From Rhizobium favelukesii (GTDB lineage: Bacteria > Pseudomonadota > Alphaproteobacteria > Rhizobiales > Rhizobiaceae), in assembly GCF_000577275.2 (NCBI RefSeq), contig NZ_HG916852.1, positions 2,359,001 to 2,423,000 of the forward strand: a DNA stretch of 64,000 bases, in the 5' to 3' direction. Shown one piece after another: positions 57,088 to 64,000 of the stretch. The notes below the pieces were generated by a model. The model saw only the letters and a program-made list of their open reading frames with translations. It ran no database searches and was not told where the DNA came from. The translations under genes and the position numbers were made by a program. Within the stretch, counting starts at the first letter, position 1, and the number at the start of each line of letters is the position of its first letter.

Positions 57088-59871
57088 TTGACTGAGCAAA
57101 CACCCCCCGGCGGCGGGAAGCTCCCGCCAGGCATCGAGCCCATCTCCATCATGGAGGAAATGCAGCGGTCGTATCTCGATTACGCAATGAGCGTTATCGT
57201 GAGCCGCGCCCTGCCTGATGTGCGCGACGGCCTGAAGCCAGTGCACCGGCGCATCCTTTACGGCATGTCCGAACTCGGCATCGACTGGAACAAGAAATAC
57301 GTCAAGTGCGCCCGCGTTACCGGGGACGTGATGGGTAAATACCATCCGCACGGCAACTCGGCGATTTACGACGCGCTGGCGCGCATGGCGCAGGACTGGT
57401 CTCTTCGCCTGCCGTTGATCGACGGCCAGGGTAATTTCGGCTCCGTCGACGGCGATCCGCCGGCGGCCGAACGCTACACCGAATGCCGTCTGGAAAAGGC
57501 AGCGCACTCGCTGCTCGACGACCTCGACAAGGAAACGGTCGATTTCCGCGACAACTATGACGGCACGCTCTCCGAACCTGTTGTCGTTCCCGCGAAGTTC
57601 CCGAACCTTCTGGTCAACGGGGCAGGCGGCATCGCTGTCGGCATGGCGACGAACATTCCGCCGCACAATCTAGTCGAAGTCATCGACGGCTGTATCGCGC
57701 TGATCGACAATCCGGCGATTGAACTGCCCGAGATCATGCAGATCATTCCGGGTCCGGACTTCCCGACCGGCGCGAAGATCCTCGGCCGCGCCGGCATCCG
57801 TTCGGCTTATGAAACCGGCCGCGGCTCGGTAATCATGCGCGGCGTTGCCGCGATCGAGCCGATGCGCGGCGATCGCGAACAGATCATCATCACCGAGATC
57901 CCGTATCAGGTGAACAAGTCGACGATGATCGAGAAGATGGCCGAACTGGTGCGCGACAAGCGCATCGAAGGCATCTCCGACCTTCGCGATGAATCCGACC
58001 GCCAGGGCTATCGCGTCGTCGTCGAACTGAAGCGCGATGCTAATGCCGACGTCATCCTGAACCAGCTCTACCGCTACACGCCGCTGCAGACCTCATTTGG
58101 CTGCAACGTGGTGGCGCTGAACGGCGGCAAGCCTGAACAGTTGACGCTGCTCGATATGCTGCGTGCCTTCGTCTCCTTCCGCGAGGAAGTCGTTAGCCGG
58201 AGAACGAAATTCCTGCTGCGCAAGGCGCGCGAGCGAGCCCACGTCTTGGTCGGCTTGGCGATTGCCGTTGCCAACATCGACGAGGTCATCCGCGTCATCC
58301 GGCAGGCGCCGGACCCGCAGACTGCGCGCGAGCAGTTGATGACGCGCCGCTGGCCGGCATCCGACGTCGAAAGCCTGATCCGCCTGATCGATGACCCGCG
58401 TCACCGCATCAACGAGGACATGACGTATAACCTCTCGGAAGAGCAGGCGCGCGCCATCCTCGAGTTGCGTTTGGCCCGTCTGACCGCTCTCGGCCGCGAC
58501 GAAATCGGCGACGAACTCAACAAAATCGGCGAAGAGATCAAGGACTACCTGGAAATTCTGTCTTCGCGGATCCGTATCCAGACGATCGTTAAGGACGAGC
58601 TTGCAGCCGTTCGCGACGAATTCGGCACGCCGCGCCGCACCGAGATCATGGACGGCGGTCTTGAGATGGACGATGAGGATCTCATCGCCCGCGAAGACAT
58701 GGTCGTGACCGTCTCGCATCTCGGCTACATCAAGCGGGTGCCACTGACGACCTATCGCGCCCAGCGCCGTGGCGGCAAGGGCCGTTCCGGCATGACAACG
58801 CGCGACGCGGATTTTGTTAGCCAGCTATTCGTTCTCAACACGCATACGCCGGTTCTGTTCTTCTCCTCGCGCGGTATCGTCTACAAGGAGAAGGTCTATC
58901 GTTTGCCAATCGGCACGCCGACCTCGCGCGGCAAGGCGCTGATCAACATGCTGCCGCTGGAGTCCGGCGAGCGCATCACCACCATCCTGCCGTTGCCGGA
59001 GGACGAGGATAGCTGGGACAAGCTCGACGTGATGTTCTCGACGACGCGCGGGACTGTTCGGCGCAACAAGCTTTCCGACTTCGTCCAGGTCAACCGCAAC
59101 GGCAAGATCGCGATGAAGCTCGAGGAAGAGGGCGACGAAATCCTCTCCGTCGAGACCTGCACAGAGCATGACGACGTCCTTCTAACGACCGCGCTCGGCC
59201 AGTGCATTCGCTTCCCCGTCGATGACGTCCGCGTCTTCGCCGGCCGCAACTCGATCGGCGTTCGCGGCATCAACCTCGGTGACGGCGACCGCATCATTTC
59301 GATGACGATTGTCGGACACGTGGACGCCGAGCCCTGGGAGCGCGCAGCCTATCTGAAACGAGCCGCAAGCGAGCGACGCCTCACGACAGGTGACGCCGAA
59401 GAAATCTCGCTGGTCGGCGAAGAAGTGACCGAGGAAGGTCAGCTGAGCGACGAACGCTATGAGGAACTGAAAGCACGCGAGCAGTACGTCCTGACAGTTT
59501 CTGAAAAGGGCTTCGGAAAGCGCTCCTCTTCCTACGACTTCCGGATTTCCGGTCGCGGCGGCAAGGGTATCCGCGCCACCGACACCTCGAAGACGGCCGA
59601 GATTGGCGAGCTTGTGGCCGCCTTCCCGGTCAACGACGGCGACCAGATCATGCTGGTATCGGACGGCGGCCAGCTAATCCGCGTTCCCGTAGGCGGTATC
59701 CGCGTGGCGAGCCGGGCGACGAAGGGCGTTACCATCTTCTCAACTGCCAAGGATGAGAAAGTCGTATCGGTCGAGCGCATCAGCGAGCCGGAAGAAGAGG
59801 CCGAAGACGTAGCCGAGAACGGTGACGACATCGCTGCGATCCCGGAAAGCGCGCCTGACACAGAAGCTTGA
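57088..59871 (+). CDS. gyrA: DNA gyrase subunit A
   Basis: A 927-residue breakage-reunion subunit. The catalytic tyrosine is Y130 ([10 protein letters not shown]); the quinolone region [13 protein letters not shown] has serine at 91 and aspartate at 95 (E. coli S83 and D87), the sensitive-type residues. The C-terminal beta-pinwheel carries the RRGGKG box (about 554). A TTG start is forced: a stop precedes it at 57079-57081 and the next ATG (codon 22) would cut the conserved N-terminus. Confidence 0.98.
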   Translation: MTEQTPPGGGKLPPGIEPISIMEEMQRSYLDYAMSVIVSRALPDVRDGLKPVHRRILYGMSELGIDWNKKYVKCARVTGDVMGKYHPHGNSAIYDALARMAQDWSLRLPLIDGQGNFGSVDGDPPAAERYTECRLEKAAHSLLDDLDKETVDFRDNYDGTLSEPVVVPAKFPNLLVNGAGGIAVGMATNIPPHNLVEVIDGCIALIDNPAIELPEIMQIIPGPDFPTGAKILGRAGIRSAYETGRGSVIMRGVAAIEPMRGDREQIIITEIPYQVNKSTMIEKMAELVRDKRIEGISDLRDESDRQGYRVVVELKRDANADVILNQLYRYTPLQTSFGCNVVALNGGKPEQLTLLDMLRAFVSFREEVVSRRTKFLLRKARERAHVLVGLAIAVANIDEVIRVIRQAPDPQTAREQLMTRRWPASDVESLIRLIDDPRHRINEDMTYNLSEEQARAILELRLARLTALGRDEIGDELNKIGEEIKDYLEILSSRIRIQTIVKDELAAVRDEFGTPRRTEIMDGGLEMDDEDLIAREDMVVTVSHLGYIKRVPLTTYRAQRRGGKGRSGMTTRDADFVSQLFVLNTHTPVLFFSSRGIVYKEKVYRLPIGTPTSRGKALINMLPLESGERITTILPLPEDEDSWDKLDVMFSTTRGTVRRNKLSDFVQVNRNGKIAMKLEEEGDEILSVETCTEHDDVLLTTALGQCIRFPVDDVRVFAGRNSIGVRGINLGDGDRIISMTIVGHVDAEPWERAAYLKRAASERRLTTGDAEEISLVGEEVTEEGQLSDERYEELKAREQYVLTVSEKGFGKRSSSYDFRISGRGGKGIRATDTSKTAEIGELVAAFPVNDGDQIMLVSDGGQLIRVPVGGIRVASRATKGVTIFSTAKDEKVVSVERISEPEEEAEDVAENGDDIAAIPESAPDTEA

Positions 59872-59893
59872 TATGGTGTTATTCTGACCTTGA

Positions 59894-59928
59894 AAAACCG
59901 GGCAGTTCCGCTGCCCGGTTTTCTTTTT
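59894..59928 (+). terminator. Rho-independent terminator of gyrA
   Basis: AAAACCGGGCAG and CTGCCCGGTTTT form a 12-bp stem around a 5-base loop, followed by CTTTTT. Confidence 0.95.
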
Positions 59929-59995
59929 GTCTGAACCCCGGAGGCGCTGCCGCTACCATCTCGATTGGCAGCGTTGCAGTCGAATGGAGAGCAGA

Positions 59996-60465
59996 TTGAT
60001 CCGGATCCTCGGTATTGGCGACGTTGCTATTTAAACGCTGCGGACCAGCCCGCGGCCTTTGCGCAGTGCGGAGGACTGGGAGGTGCTCACGGAGGATGCA
60101 TGGCTTAAACGGCTGATCGACGGGCCGGTGTTCGTGGCCTTCAGGCATGATGATCCTGTTGGCATTATGAGGCTGAGCCGGCAACGTGCCAGCAAGATGG
60201 CACACCGCGCAAGGCTGATCATGGTCTACGTGTGTCGCAGCGAAAGGGGCGGCGGCTGCGCCAATCACTGTTGGAGGCGACGGTGGACTATGCACGAGAG
60301 AACGGTATCCGGCAGCTGGAGCTCGCGGTCAGCGGTGAGAATATGGCTGCCATACGGTGTTATGAGCGCGAAGGCTTCCATGAGGCCGGACGAATTCCCG
60401 GCGGTTTTATGCATGACAGCAGAGAGATCGATGACATCATCATGGTGCGGCGCATCGAGGATTAG
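59996..60465 (+). pseudogene. GNAT acetyltransferase pseudogene
   Basis: A continuous GNAT similarity is spread over several frames. From a TTG, RILGIGDVAI runs to an in-frame TAA (60032-60034). QPAAFAQ appears in another frame, the first frame resumes with SAEDWEVLTEDAWLKRL and ARLIMVYV, and then a 2-bp TG repeat near 60230 shifts the remainder, QSLLEATVDYARENGIRQLE to MVRRIED, into a third frame. The acetyl-CoA loop and C-terminal motif are thus split. At least one stop and three shifts make a product unlikely. The gene is old enough to be decayed but still easily recognised. Confidence 0.75.
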
Positions 60466-60523
60466 AAAGCCTCGCGTGGACATCGTGGAACGCGGATCGC
60501 TGGCACCATCATTAGATCAGGAA

Positions 60524-60554
60524 AAGGCCGGACGAACGCCGTTCATCCGGCCTT
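60524..60554 (-). terminator. Terminator of the small-protein micro-operon
   Basis: AAGGCCGGA and TCCGGCCTT pair, with GTTC/GAAC inside; on the minus strand it runs into TTTTCC. It lies 40 bp after the stop of the 44-residue protein. Confidence 0.85.
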
Positions 60555-60593
60555 CAATGGCTGTGACGTTCAATCCCAGAAGGGCGACAGCGG

Positions 60594-60728
60594 TTAGAAC
60601 CAGCTGTGCTTTCCATCGATCTTCTTCGTTTCTTCGCTTTCATGGCGAAGAGCGGTGATGGTGGAAGCCACGGACACGACAAACATGATGCTGATAAGGG
60701 CGGTGAGCACAGTCAATATCGTGAACAT
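60594..60728 (-). CDS. Small membrane protein, 44 residues
   Basis: MFTILTVLTALISIMFVVSV forms one membrane segment, followed by a charged tail (RHESEETKKIDGKHSWF). AGGAGG lies 6-7 bp before the ATG, a near-ideal ribosome binding site. It starts 33 bp after the stop of another small protein and is followed by a strong terminator, so it is the second gene of a two-gene transcript. No family recognised. The topology suggests an inner-membrane peptide with the charged end in the cytoplasm. Confidence 0.75.
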   Translation of the reverse strand: MFTILTVLTALISIMFVVSVASTITALRHESEETKKIDGKHSWF

Positions 60729-60761
60729 GAGCAATCCTCCTGGGTTTTGCGTTCACGTTCG

Positions 60762-60917
60762 TTAGTATTGGCTCGTTATCGCCGCGCGTGCCGACGCATA
60801 GGGGCCATATACCTTGGACGCATCCACTTTGTGATCGTAGAGCGCGACAGTCGCTGCAAGCATACCAGTCATCATTACCATCCAAACAGCATTAATCATG
60901 GTAATCTTGTTGGGCAT
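60762..60917 (-). CDS. Small membrane protein, 51 residues
   Basis: MPNKITMINAVWMVMMTGML begins a hydrophobic helix (about 6-28), followed by LYDHKVDASKVYGPYASARAAITSQY. AAGGAAAAAG precedes the ATG. An EcfG promoter sits 44 bp upstream, so the protein is predicted to be made in the general stress response. No family recognised. Met-rich, methionines at 1, 7, 13, 15, 16 and 19. First gene of a micro-operon with the 44-residue protein. Confidence 0.7.
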   Translation of the reverse strand: MPNKITMINAVWMVMMTGMLAATVALYDHKVDASKVYGPYASARAAITSQY

Positions 60918-60960
60918 ATCTTTTTCCTTGTGCGGCGTATCGCGTTACGCTGGTTGAGTG

Positions 60961-60985
60961 AACGCATGCGTGCGAAAATGGTTCC
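60961..60985 (-). promoter_or_regulatory. EcfG (RpoE2) general-stress promoter
   Basis: On the minus strand GGAAC (60985-60981) and CGTT (60964-60961) are separated by exactly 16 bp, a full match to the general-stress promoter. It points at the two small genes downstream. Confidence 0.75.
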
Positions 60986-61003
60986 GGGGCATTGATCGGT
61001 CGT

Positions 61004-61225
61004 TTACCAAGGCCGATCTGAAGCGACTTTGAATACCTCGTTCATCTGGCGTTCAGAATCCTTAATCGATTTAAACGCCACGTTTCCTGTCGCATGCACA
61101 ATTGTGTAGTGTTCCCGCACGCTTGGCCGAACCCAACTTGCATCCTGAAGATCTTTCACGTAGCCGTAGAAAAATTCCGCGAGCAGCGAGACGAGGACAG
61201 CGAAAACAACGAGGATGATCAGCAT
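61004..61225 (-). CDS. Small membrane-anchored protein
   Basis: About 73 residues from MLIILVVFAVLVSLLAEFFY, a single N-terminal membrane segment, followed by a soluble acidic/basic tail (SIKDSERQMNEVFKVASDRPW at the end). The start at 61225 has GGAAAC about 8 bp before it; a longer frame begins at 61261 without a ribosome binding site. No family recognised. It lies just upstream of the two-gene micro-operon on the same strand. Confidence 0.55.
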   Translation of the reverse strand: MLIILVVFAVLVSLLAEFFYGYVKDLQDASWVRPSVREHYTIVHATGNVAFKSIKDSERQMNEVFKVASDRPW

Positions 61226-61400
61226 GAACGTTTCCGGGGAGGGCCGATGCCGGAATGACATCGGTATTGACGCTCTTCGTTATAGTGAGCTCACCTGAAG
61301 CCGCCTTGAATGCTGCGTTCATCGGCTGTTCAGTGATGGGCTATGACTTGCAGGCAGGCTTTATCCATGACAAAAGGCGTCGAAACAAACGGCTAGGCCA

Positions 61401-61895
61401 ATGACGACAGCTTTTTATCCGGGGTCTTTCGATCCGATCACCAACGGACATCTGGATGTGCTTATCCAGGCGCTGAGCGTTGCATCCAAGGTTATCGTTG
61501 CGATCGGCGTTCATCCGGGCAAGACGCCGCTCTTTTCCTTTGACGAGAAGGCGGATCTTATTCGTAGTTCGCTCGCGGAAGCACTGCCCGAAAAAGCCGG
61601 CGATATCTCCGTTGTCGCCTTTGATAATCTCGTCGTCGACGCGGCGCGGTCCCACGGCGCGGCACTGCTCATCCGCGGCCTGCGGGACGGCACCGACCTC
61701 GACTACGAGATGCAGATGGCGGGCATGAACCGGCAGATGGCGCCAGATATCCAGACCATCTTCCTGCCGGCTGGAACGGCCTCCCGGCCCATAACCGCCA
61801 CATTGGTCAGGCAAATCGCGGCAATGGGAGGCGACGTCAGTGCATTCGTGCCGGCGCCCGTCTTGAAGGCCCTTCAATCCAAGCGCAAATCCTAG
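61401..61895 (+). CDS. coaD: Phosphopantetheine adenylyltransferase
   Basis: A 164-residue enzyme of coenzyme A synthesis. [18 protein letters not shown] carries the TxGH nucleotide motif (T14-H17), [19 protein letters not shown] is the family loop, and [19 protein letters not shown] matches the ISST-type motif. Followed 29 bp later by ppiA. Confidence 0.96.
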   Translation: MTTAFYPGSFDPITNGHLDVLIQALSVASKVIVAIGVHPGKTPLFSFDEKADLIRSSLAEALPEKAGDISVVAFDNLVVDAARSHGAALLIRGLRDGTDLDYEMQMAGMNRQMAPDIQTIFLPAGTASRPITATLVRQIAAMGGDVSAFVPAPVLKALQSKRKS

Positions 61896-61924
61896 GCGAC
61901 CTTTGTCGCCGCAACGGAGCCAAC

Positions 61925-62494
61925 ATGAAACTTTTCTATCTCGCGTTTGCAGGCGTGCTTTATCTTGCCTCGTTCGCCGGCGACGCGTTCGCACAGTCCG
62001 GCGATACGCTGACGATCCAGCTGAAGAATGGCCCGGTCGTAATCCAGCTTATGCCGGAGGTCGCGCCGAAGCATGTCGCCCAGATCGAGGCGCTTGCTAA
62101 GAAGGGCGAGTATGACAACGTTGCCTTCCATCGCGTCATCGAAGGCTTCATGGCCCAGACCGGCGACGTGAAGTTTGGCAACATGGAAAAGGGCTTCGAT
62201 GCAAGCCTCGCCGGTACCGGCGGGTCCGATATGCCTGATCTGCCGGCCGAATTCTCGAAGACGCCTTTCGTTCGCGGTACGGTCGGCATGGCCCGTTCGC
62301 AGGATCCGAACTCGGCAAATTCTCAGTTCTTCATCATGTTCGCTGACGGTTCTTTCCTCAACGGCCAATACACGGTCGTCGGTAAGGTCGTTTCCGGCAT
62401 GGAGAACGTCGACAAGATCAAGCGCGGCGAAGGCCAGAATGGCGAAGTCAGCAATCCCGACCGGATGATCAAGGTCACTGTCGGCAAGAAATAA
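61925..62494 (+). CDS. ppiA: Periplasmic peptidylprolyl isomerase (cyclophilin)
   Basis: A 189-residue cyclophilin with a signal peptide (about 1-23, ending AFA-Q). The active-site blocks FHRVIEGFMAQTGD, MARSQDPNSANSQFFIMF and FLNGQYTVVGKV are intact. It catalyses proline isomerisation in the periplasm. It precedes a cytoplasmic paralogue by 26 bp. Confidence 0.95.
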   Translation: MKLFYLAFAGVLYLASFAGDAFAQSGDTLTIQLKNGPVVIQLMPEVAPKHVAQIEALAKKGEYDNVAFHRVIEGFMAQTGDVKFGNMEKGFDASLAGTGGSDMPDLPAEFSKTPFVRGTVGMARSQDPNSANSQFFIMFADGSFLNGQYTVVGKVVSGMENVDKIKRGEGQNGEVSNPDRMIKVTVGKK

Positions 62495-62520
62495 GCGTCA
62501 AGACACATAGGAGAAGAAGA

Positions 62521-63030
62521 ATGGCCGAGATCAAGGACCCCGAAAACACCGTCATCCTGGAAACCACCAAGGGCAACGTTGTCATCCAGCTGCTGCCGGA
62601 AGTGGCACCGGAACACGTCGCCCGCATCAAGGAACTCGCTCGCGAGAAGGCCTATGACGGCGTCGTCTTCCATCGCGTCATCAACGACTTCATGGCGCAG
62701 ACCGGCGACGTCAAGTTCGGCAAGAAGGGCGGCGATAGCTTCAACCCCAGCCGCGCCGGCATGGGCGGTTCTGAGAAGCCCGACCTCAAGGCGGAGTTCT
62801 CGGCGGTCAGCCACGTTCGCGGTACGTGCTCGATGGCACGCTCGCAGAATCCGAACTCGGCAAACTCGCAGTTCTTCATCTGCTTCACGGACGCTCCGTG
62901 GCTGAACAAACAGTACTCCGTCTGGGGCCAGGTCATCGAAGGCATGGATAACGTCGACAAGATCAAGAAGGGCGAGCCGGTTGTCGATCCGGACTCGATT
63001 GTCTCGATGCGGGTTGCCGCTGACGTCTGA
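62521..63030 (+). CDS. ppiB: Cytoplasmic peptidylprolyl isomerase (cyclophilin)
   Basis: A 169-residue cyclophilin lacking a signal peptide. FHRVINDFMAQTGD, MARSQNPNSANSQFFICF and WLNKQYSVWGQV are the catalytic blocks. Strongly similar to ppiA before it: a tandem pair of periplasmic and cytoplasmic forms. AGGAGAAG precedes the ATG. A terminator hairpin follows. Confidence 0.95.
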   Translation: MAEIKDPENTVILETTKGNVVIQLLPEVAPEHVARIKELAREKAYDGVVFHRVINDFMAQTGDVKFGKKGGDSFNPSRAGMGGSEKPDLKAEFSAVSHVRGTCSMARSQNPNSANSQFFICFTDAPWLNKQYSVWGQVIEGMDNVDKIKKGEPVVDPDSIVSMRVAADV

Positions 63031-63045
63031 TTGTGATTTTTGCTG

Positions 63046-63080
63046 AAACCCGCCGTTGCGCGAAAGCGTGGGGCGGGTTT
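63046..63080 (+). terminator. Hairpin terminator after ppiB
   Basis: AAACCCGCC and GGCGGGTTT pair with an internal CGC-GAAA-GCG hairpin. The tail CGCTTT is weak in T. Confidence 0.65.
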
Positions 63081-63101
63081 CGCTTTGCCCGGATTTGAGT
63101 G

Positions 63102-64000
63102 ATGCGCGTAGACCTCTTTGATTTCGACCTGCCGGACGAGCGGATTGCGCTGCGGCCTGCCGACCCGCGCGACAGTGCGCGCCTGCTCGTCGTGGATCCG
63201 GCCGGCGAGGTACAGCTGTCCGACCATCGCATCAGCGATCTGCCCGATTTCCTGAGGGCAGGGGACGCGCTCGTCTTCAACGACACCAAGGTGATCCCAG
63301 CACAGCTCGAGGGCGTCCGCCATCGCGAAGGCGCCGGCGGTCAACAGGTTTCGGCGACGCTGCACATGCGCATCGGCGCCGGCCGCTGGAAAGCCTTCGC
63401 GAAGCCGGGCAAGCGCATCAAGATCGGCGATCGCATCTCCTTCGGCCATGATGGCAACAGCTGCCTGCTCGGCAAGCTTGAGTGCACCGTCGAGGAGAAG
63501 AGCGAGGGCGGCGAAGTGACGCTCGCCTTTGATCTATCCGGGCCGATGCTCGACGAGGCCATCCATTCCGTCGGACATATTCCGTTGCCACCCTATATCG
63601 CTGCCAAGCGCGCCGAGGATGAGCGCGATCGCGTCGACTATCAGACGATTTATGCTCGCGAGGAGGGCGCAGTGGCCGCTCCCACGGCCGGCCTGCACTT
63701 CACGCCCGCGCTTTTCGAAGCCATCGACAAATCAGGTGTCGAGCGGCATTTCGTGACTCTGCATGTCGGCGCCGGCACCTTCCTGCCGGTTAAGGCCGAC
63801 GACACCGACGAACACAAGATGCATCTGGAAAGCGGCTATGTCAGCGCCGAGACGGCGGCAAGCCTCAATGCCGTCAGGGCGAGGGGCGGGCGCATCGTCT
63901 GCGTCGGCACCACATCGCTGCGGCTGATCGAAAGTGCTGCGCAGGAAAACGGCGAGATCCGCGCTTGGGCCGGCGCCACGGGCATCTTCATCACGCCGGG
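63102..64000 (+). CDS. queA: S-adenosylmethionine:tRNA ribosyltransferase-isomerase (partial)
   Basis: The first 299 codons of a queuosine enzyme that adds the epoxyqueuosine ring to tRNA; the usual length is about 350-360, so the C-terminal part lies beyond the window. [44 protein letters not shown] and [11 protein letters not shown] are family motifs. It follows ppiB, an order I recall from other rhizobia. Confidence 0.95.
   Translation, partial: MRVDLFDFDLPDERIALRPADPRDSARLLVVDPAGEVQLSDHRISDLPDFLRAGDALVFNDTKVIPAQLEGVRHREGAGGQQVSATLHMRIGAGRWKAFAKPGKRIKIGDRISFGHDGNSCLLGKLECTVEEKSEGGEVTLAFDLSGPMLDEAIHSVGHIPLPPYIAAKRAEDERDRVDYQTIYAREEGAVAAPTAGLHFTPALFEAIDKSGVERHFVTLHVGAGTFLPVKADDTDEHKMHLESGYVSAETAASLNAVRARGGRIVCVGTTSLRLIESAAQENGEIRAWAGATGIFITP

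Noticed and set aside
61925..63030. Recent duplication of ppiA and ppiB
   Set aside because: The pair differs in signal peptide and sequence and is, as I recall, commonly found in tandem in rhizobia.

Overview
The window is chromosomal DNA of a Rhizobiaceae bacterium (Rhizobium / Sinorhizobium-Ensifer type). This is inferred from high GC, a phosphatidylcholine synthase (pcs), an IalB-family protein, the glnB-glnA pair behind a sigma-54 promoter, an alphaproteobacterial SOS box (GAAC-N7-GAAC) between uvrA and ssb, and general-stress (EcfG/RpoE2) promoters of the form GGAAC-N16/17-CGTT. No database search was run, so the genus is not resolved.

Layout. 0.3-2.8 kb: a FecR-domain periplasmic protein followed by a CHASE2 adenylate/guanylate cyclase. 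2.9-4.7 kb: a DEAD-box RNA helicase. 4.7-5.7 kb: a decayed patch with a rearranged methyltransferase gene and a truncated ACT-domain gene. 5.7-11.1 kb (minus strand): ppiD-like, trpD, trpC, moaC, moeA, tightly packed. 11.3-15.4 kb: small stress and membrane proteins, long non-coding stretches and a tRNA-Lys gene. A degenerate copy of the tRNA 3' half lies 1.4 kb away and brackets an AT-richer putative glycosyltransferase, which looks like the scar of an integrated island. 15.4-19.1 kb: a GFA-domain protein and a MacA/MacB-type export system whose ATPase gene has an in-frame stop. 19.3-22.9 kb: GntR regulator, fpr, pcs and a quinone oxidoreductase.

22.9-33.1 kb holds two complete ABC importers: a BMP-family nucleoside-type system (ATPase, two permeases, binding protein) and a YtfQ/YtfR/YtfT/YjfF-like sugar system followed by a FadR/GntR regulator. 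33.2-43.3 kb is housekeeping: glmU, glmS (UDP-GlcNAc supply), a DUF502 membrane protein, recG, sdhE and mfd. 43.3-51.1 kb: DsbA-like protein, an orphan YejA-like binding protein, ialB, hspQ (RpoH-like promoter), glnA, glnB and nnrD. 51.1-59.9 kb: DUF72 protein, GNAT, uvrA, ssb, marC and gyrA. 60-61.3 kb: a multiply broken GNAT pseudogene and three very small minus-strand proteins, two of them forming a micro-operon behind a near-perfect EcfG promoter. 61.4-64 kb: coaD, ppiA, ppiB and the first ~300 codons of queA, which runs off the end.

The most interesting points are the tRNA-Lys island scar, the inverted segment inside the methyltransferase gene, the EcfG-controlled micro-operon, two candidate minus-strand small RNAs, and the premature stop in the macB-type ATPase. 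No CRISPR array, insertion sequence, integrase or phage module was seen.
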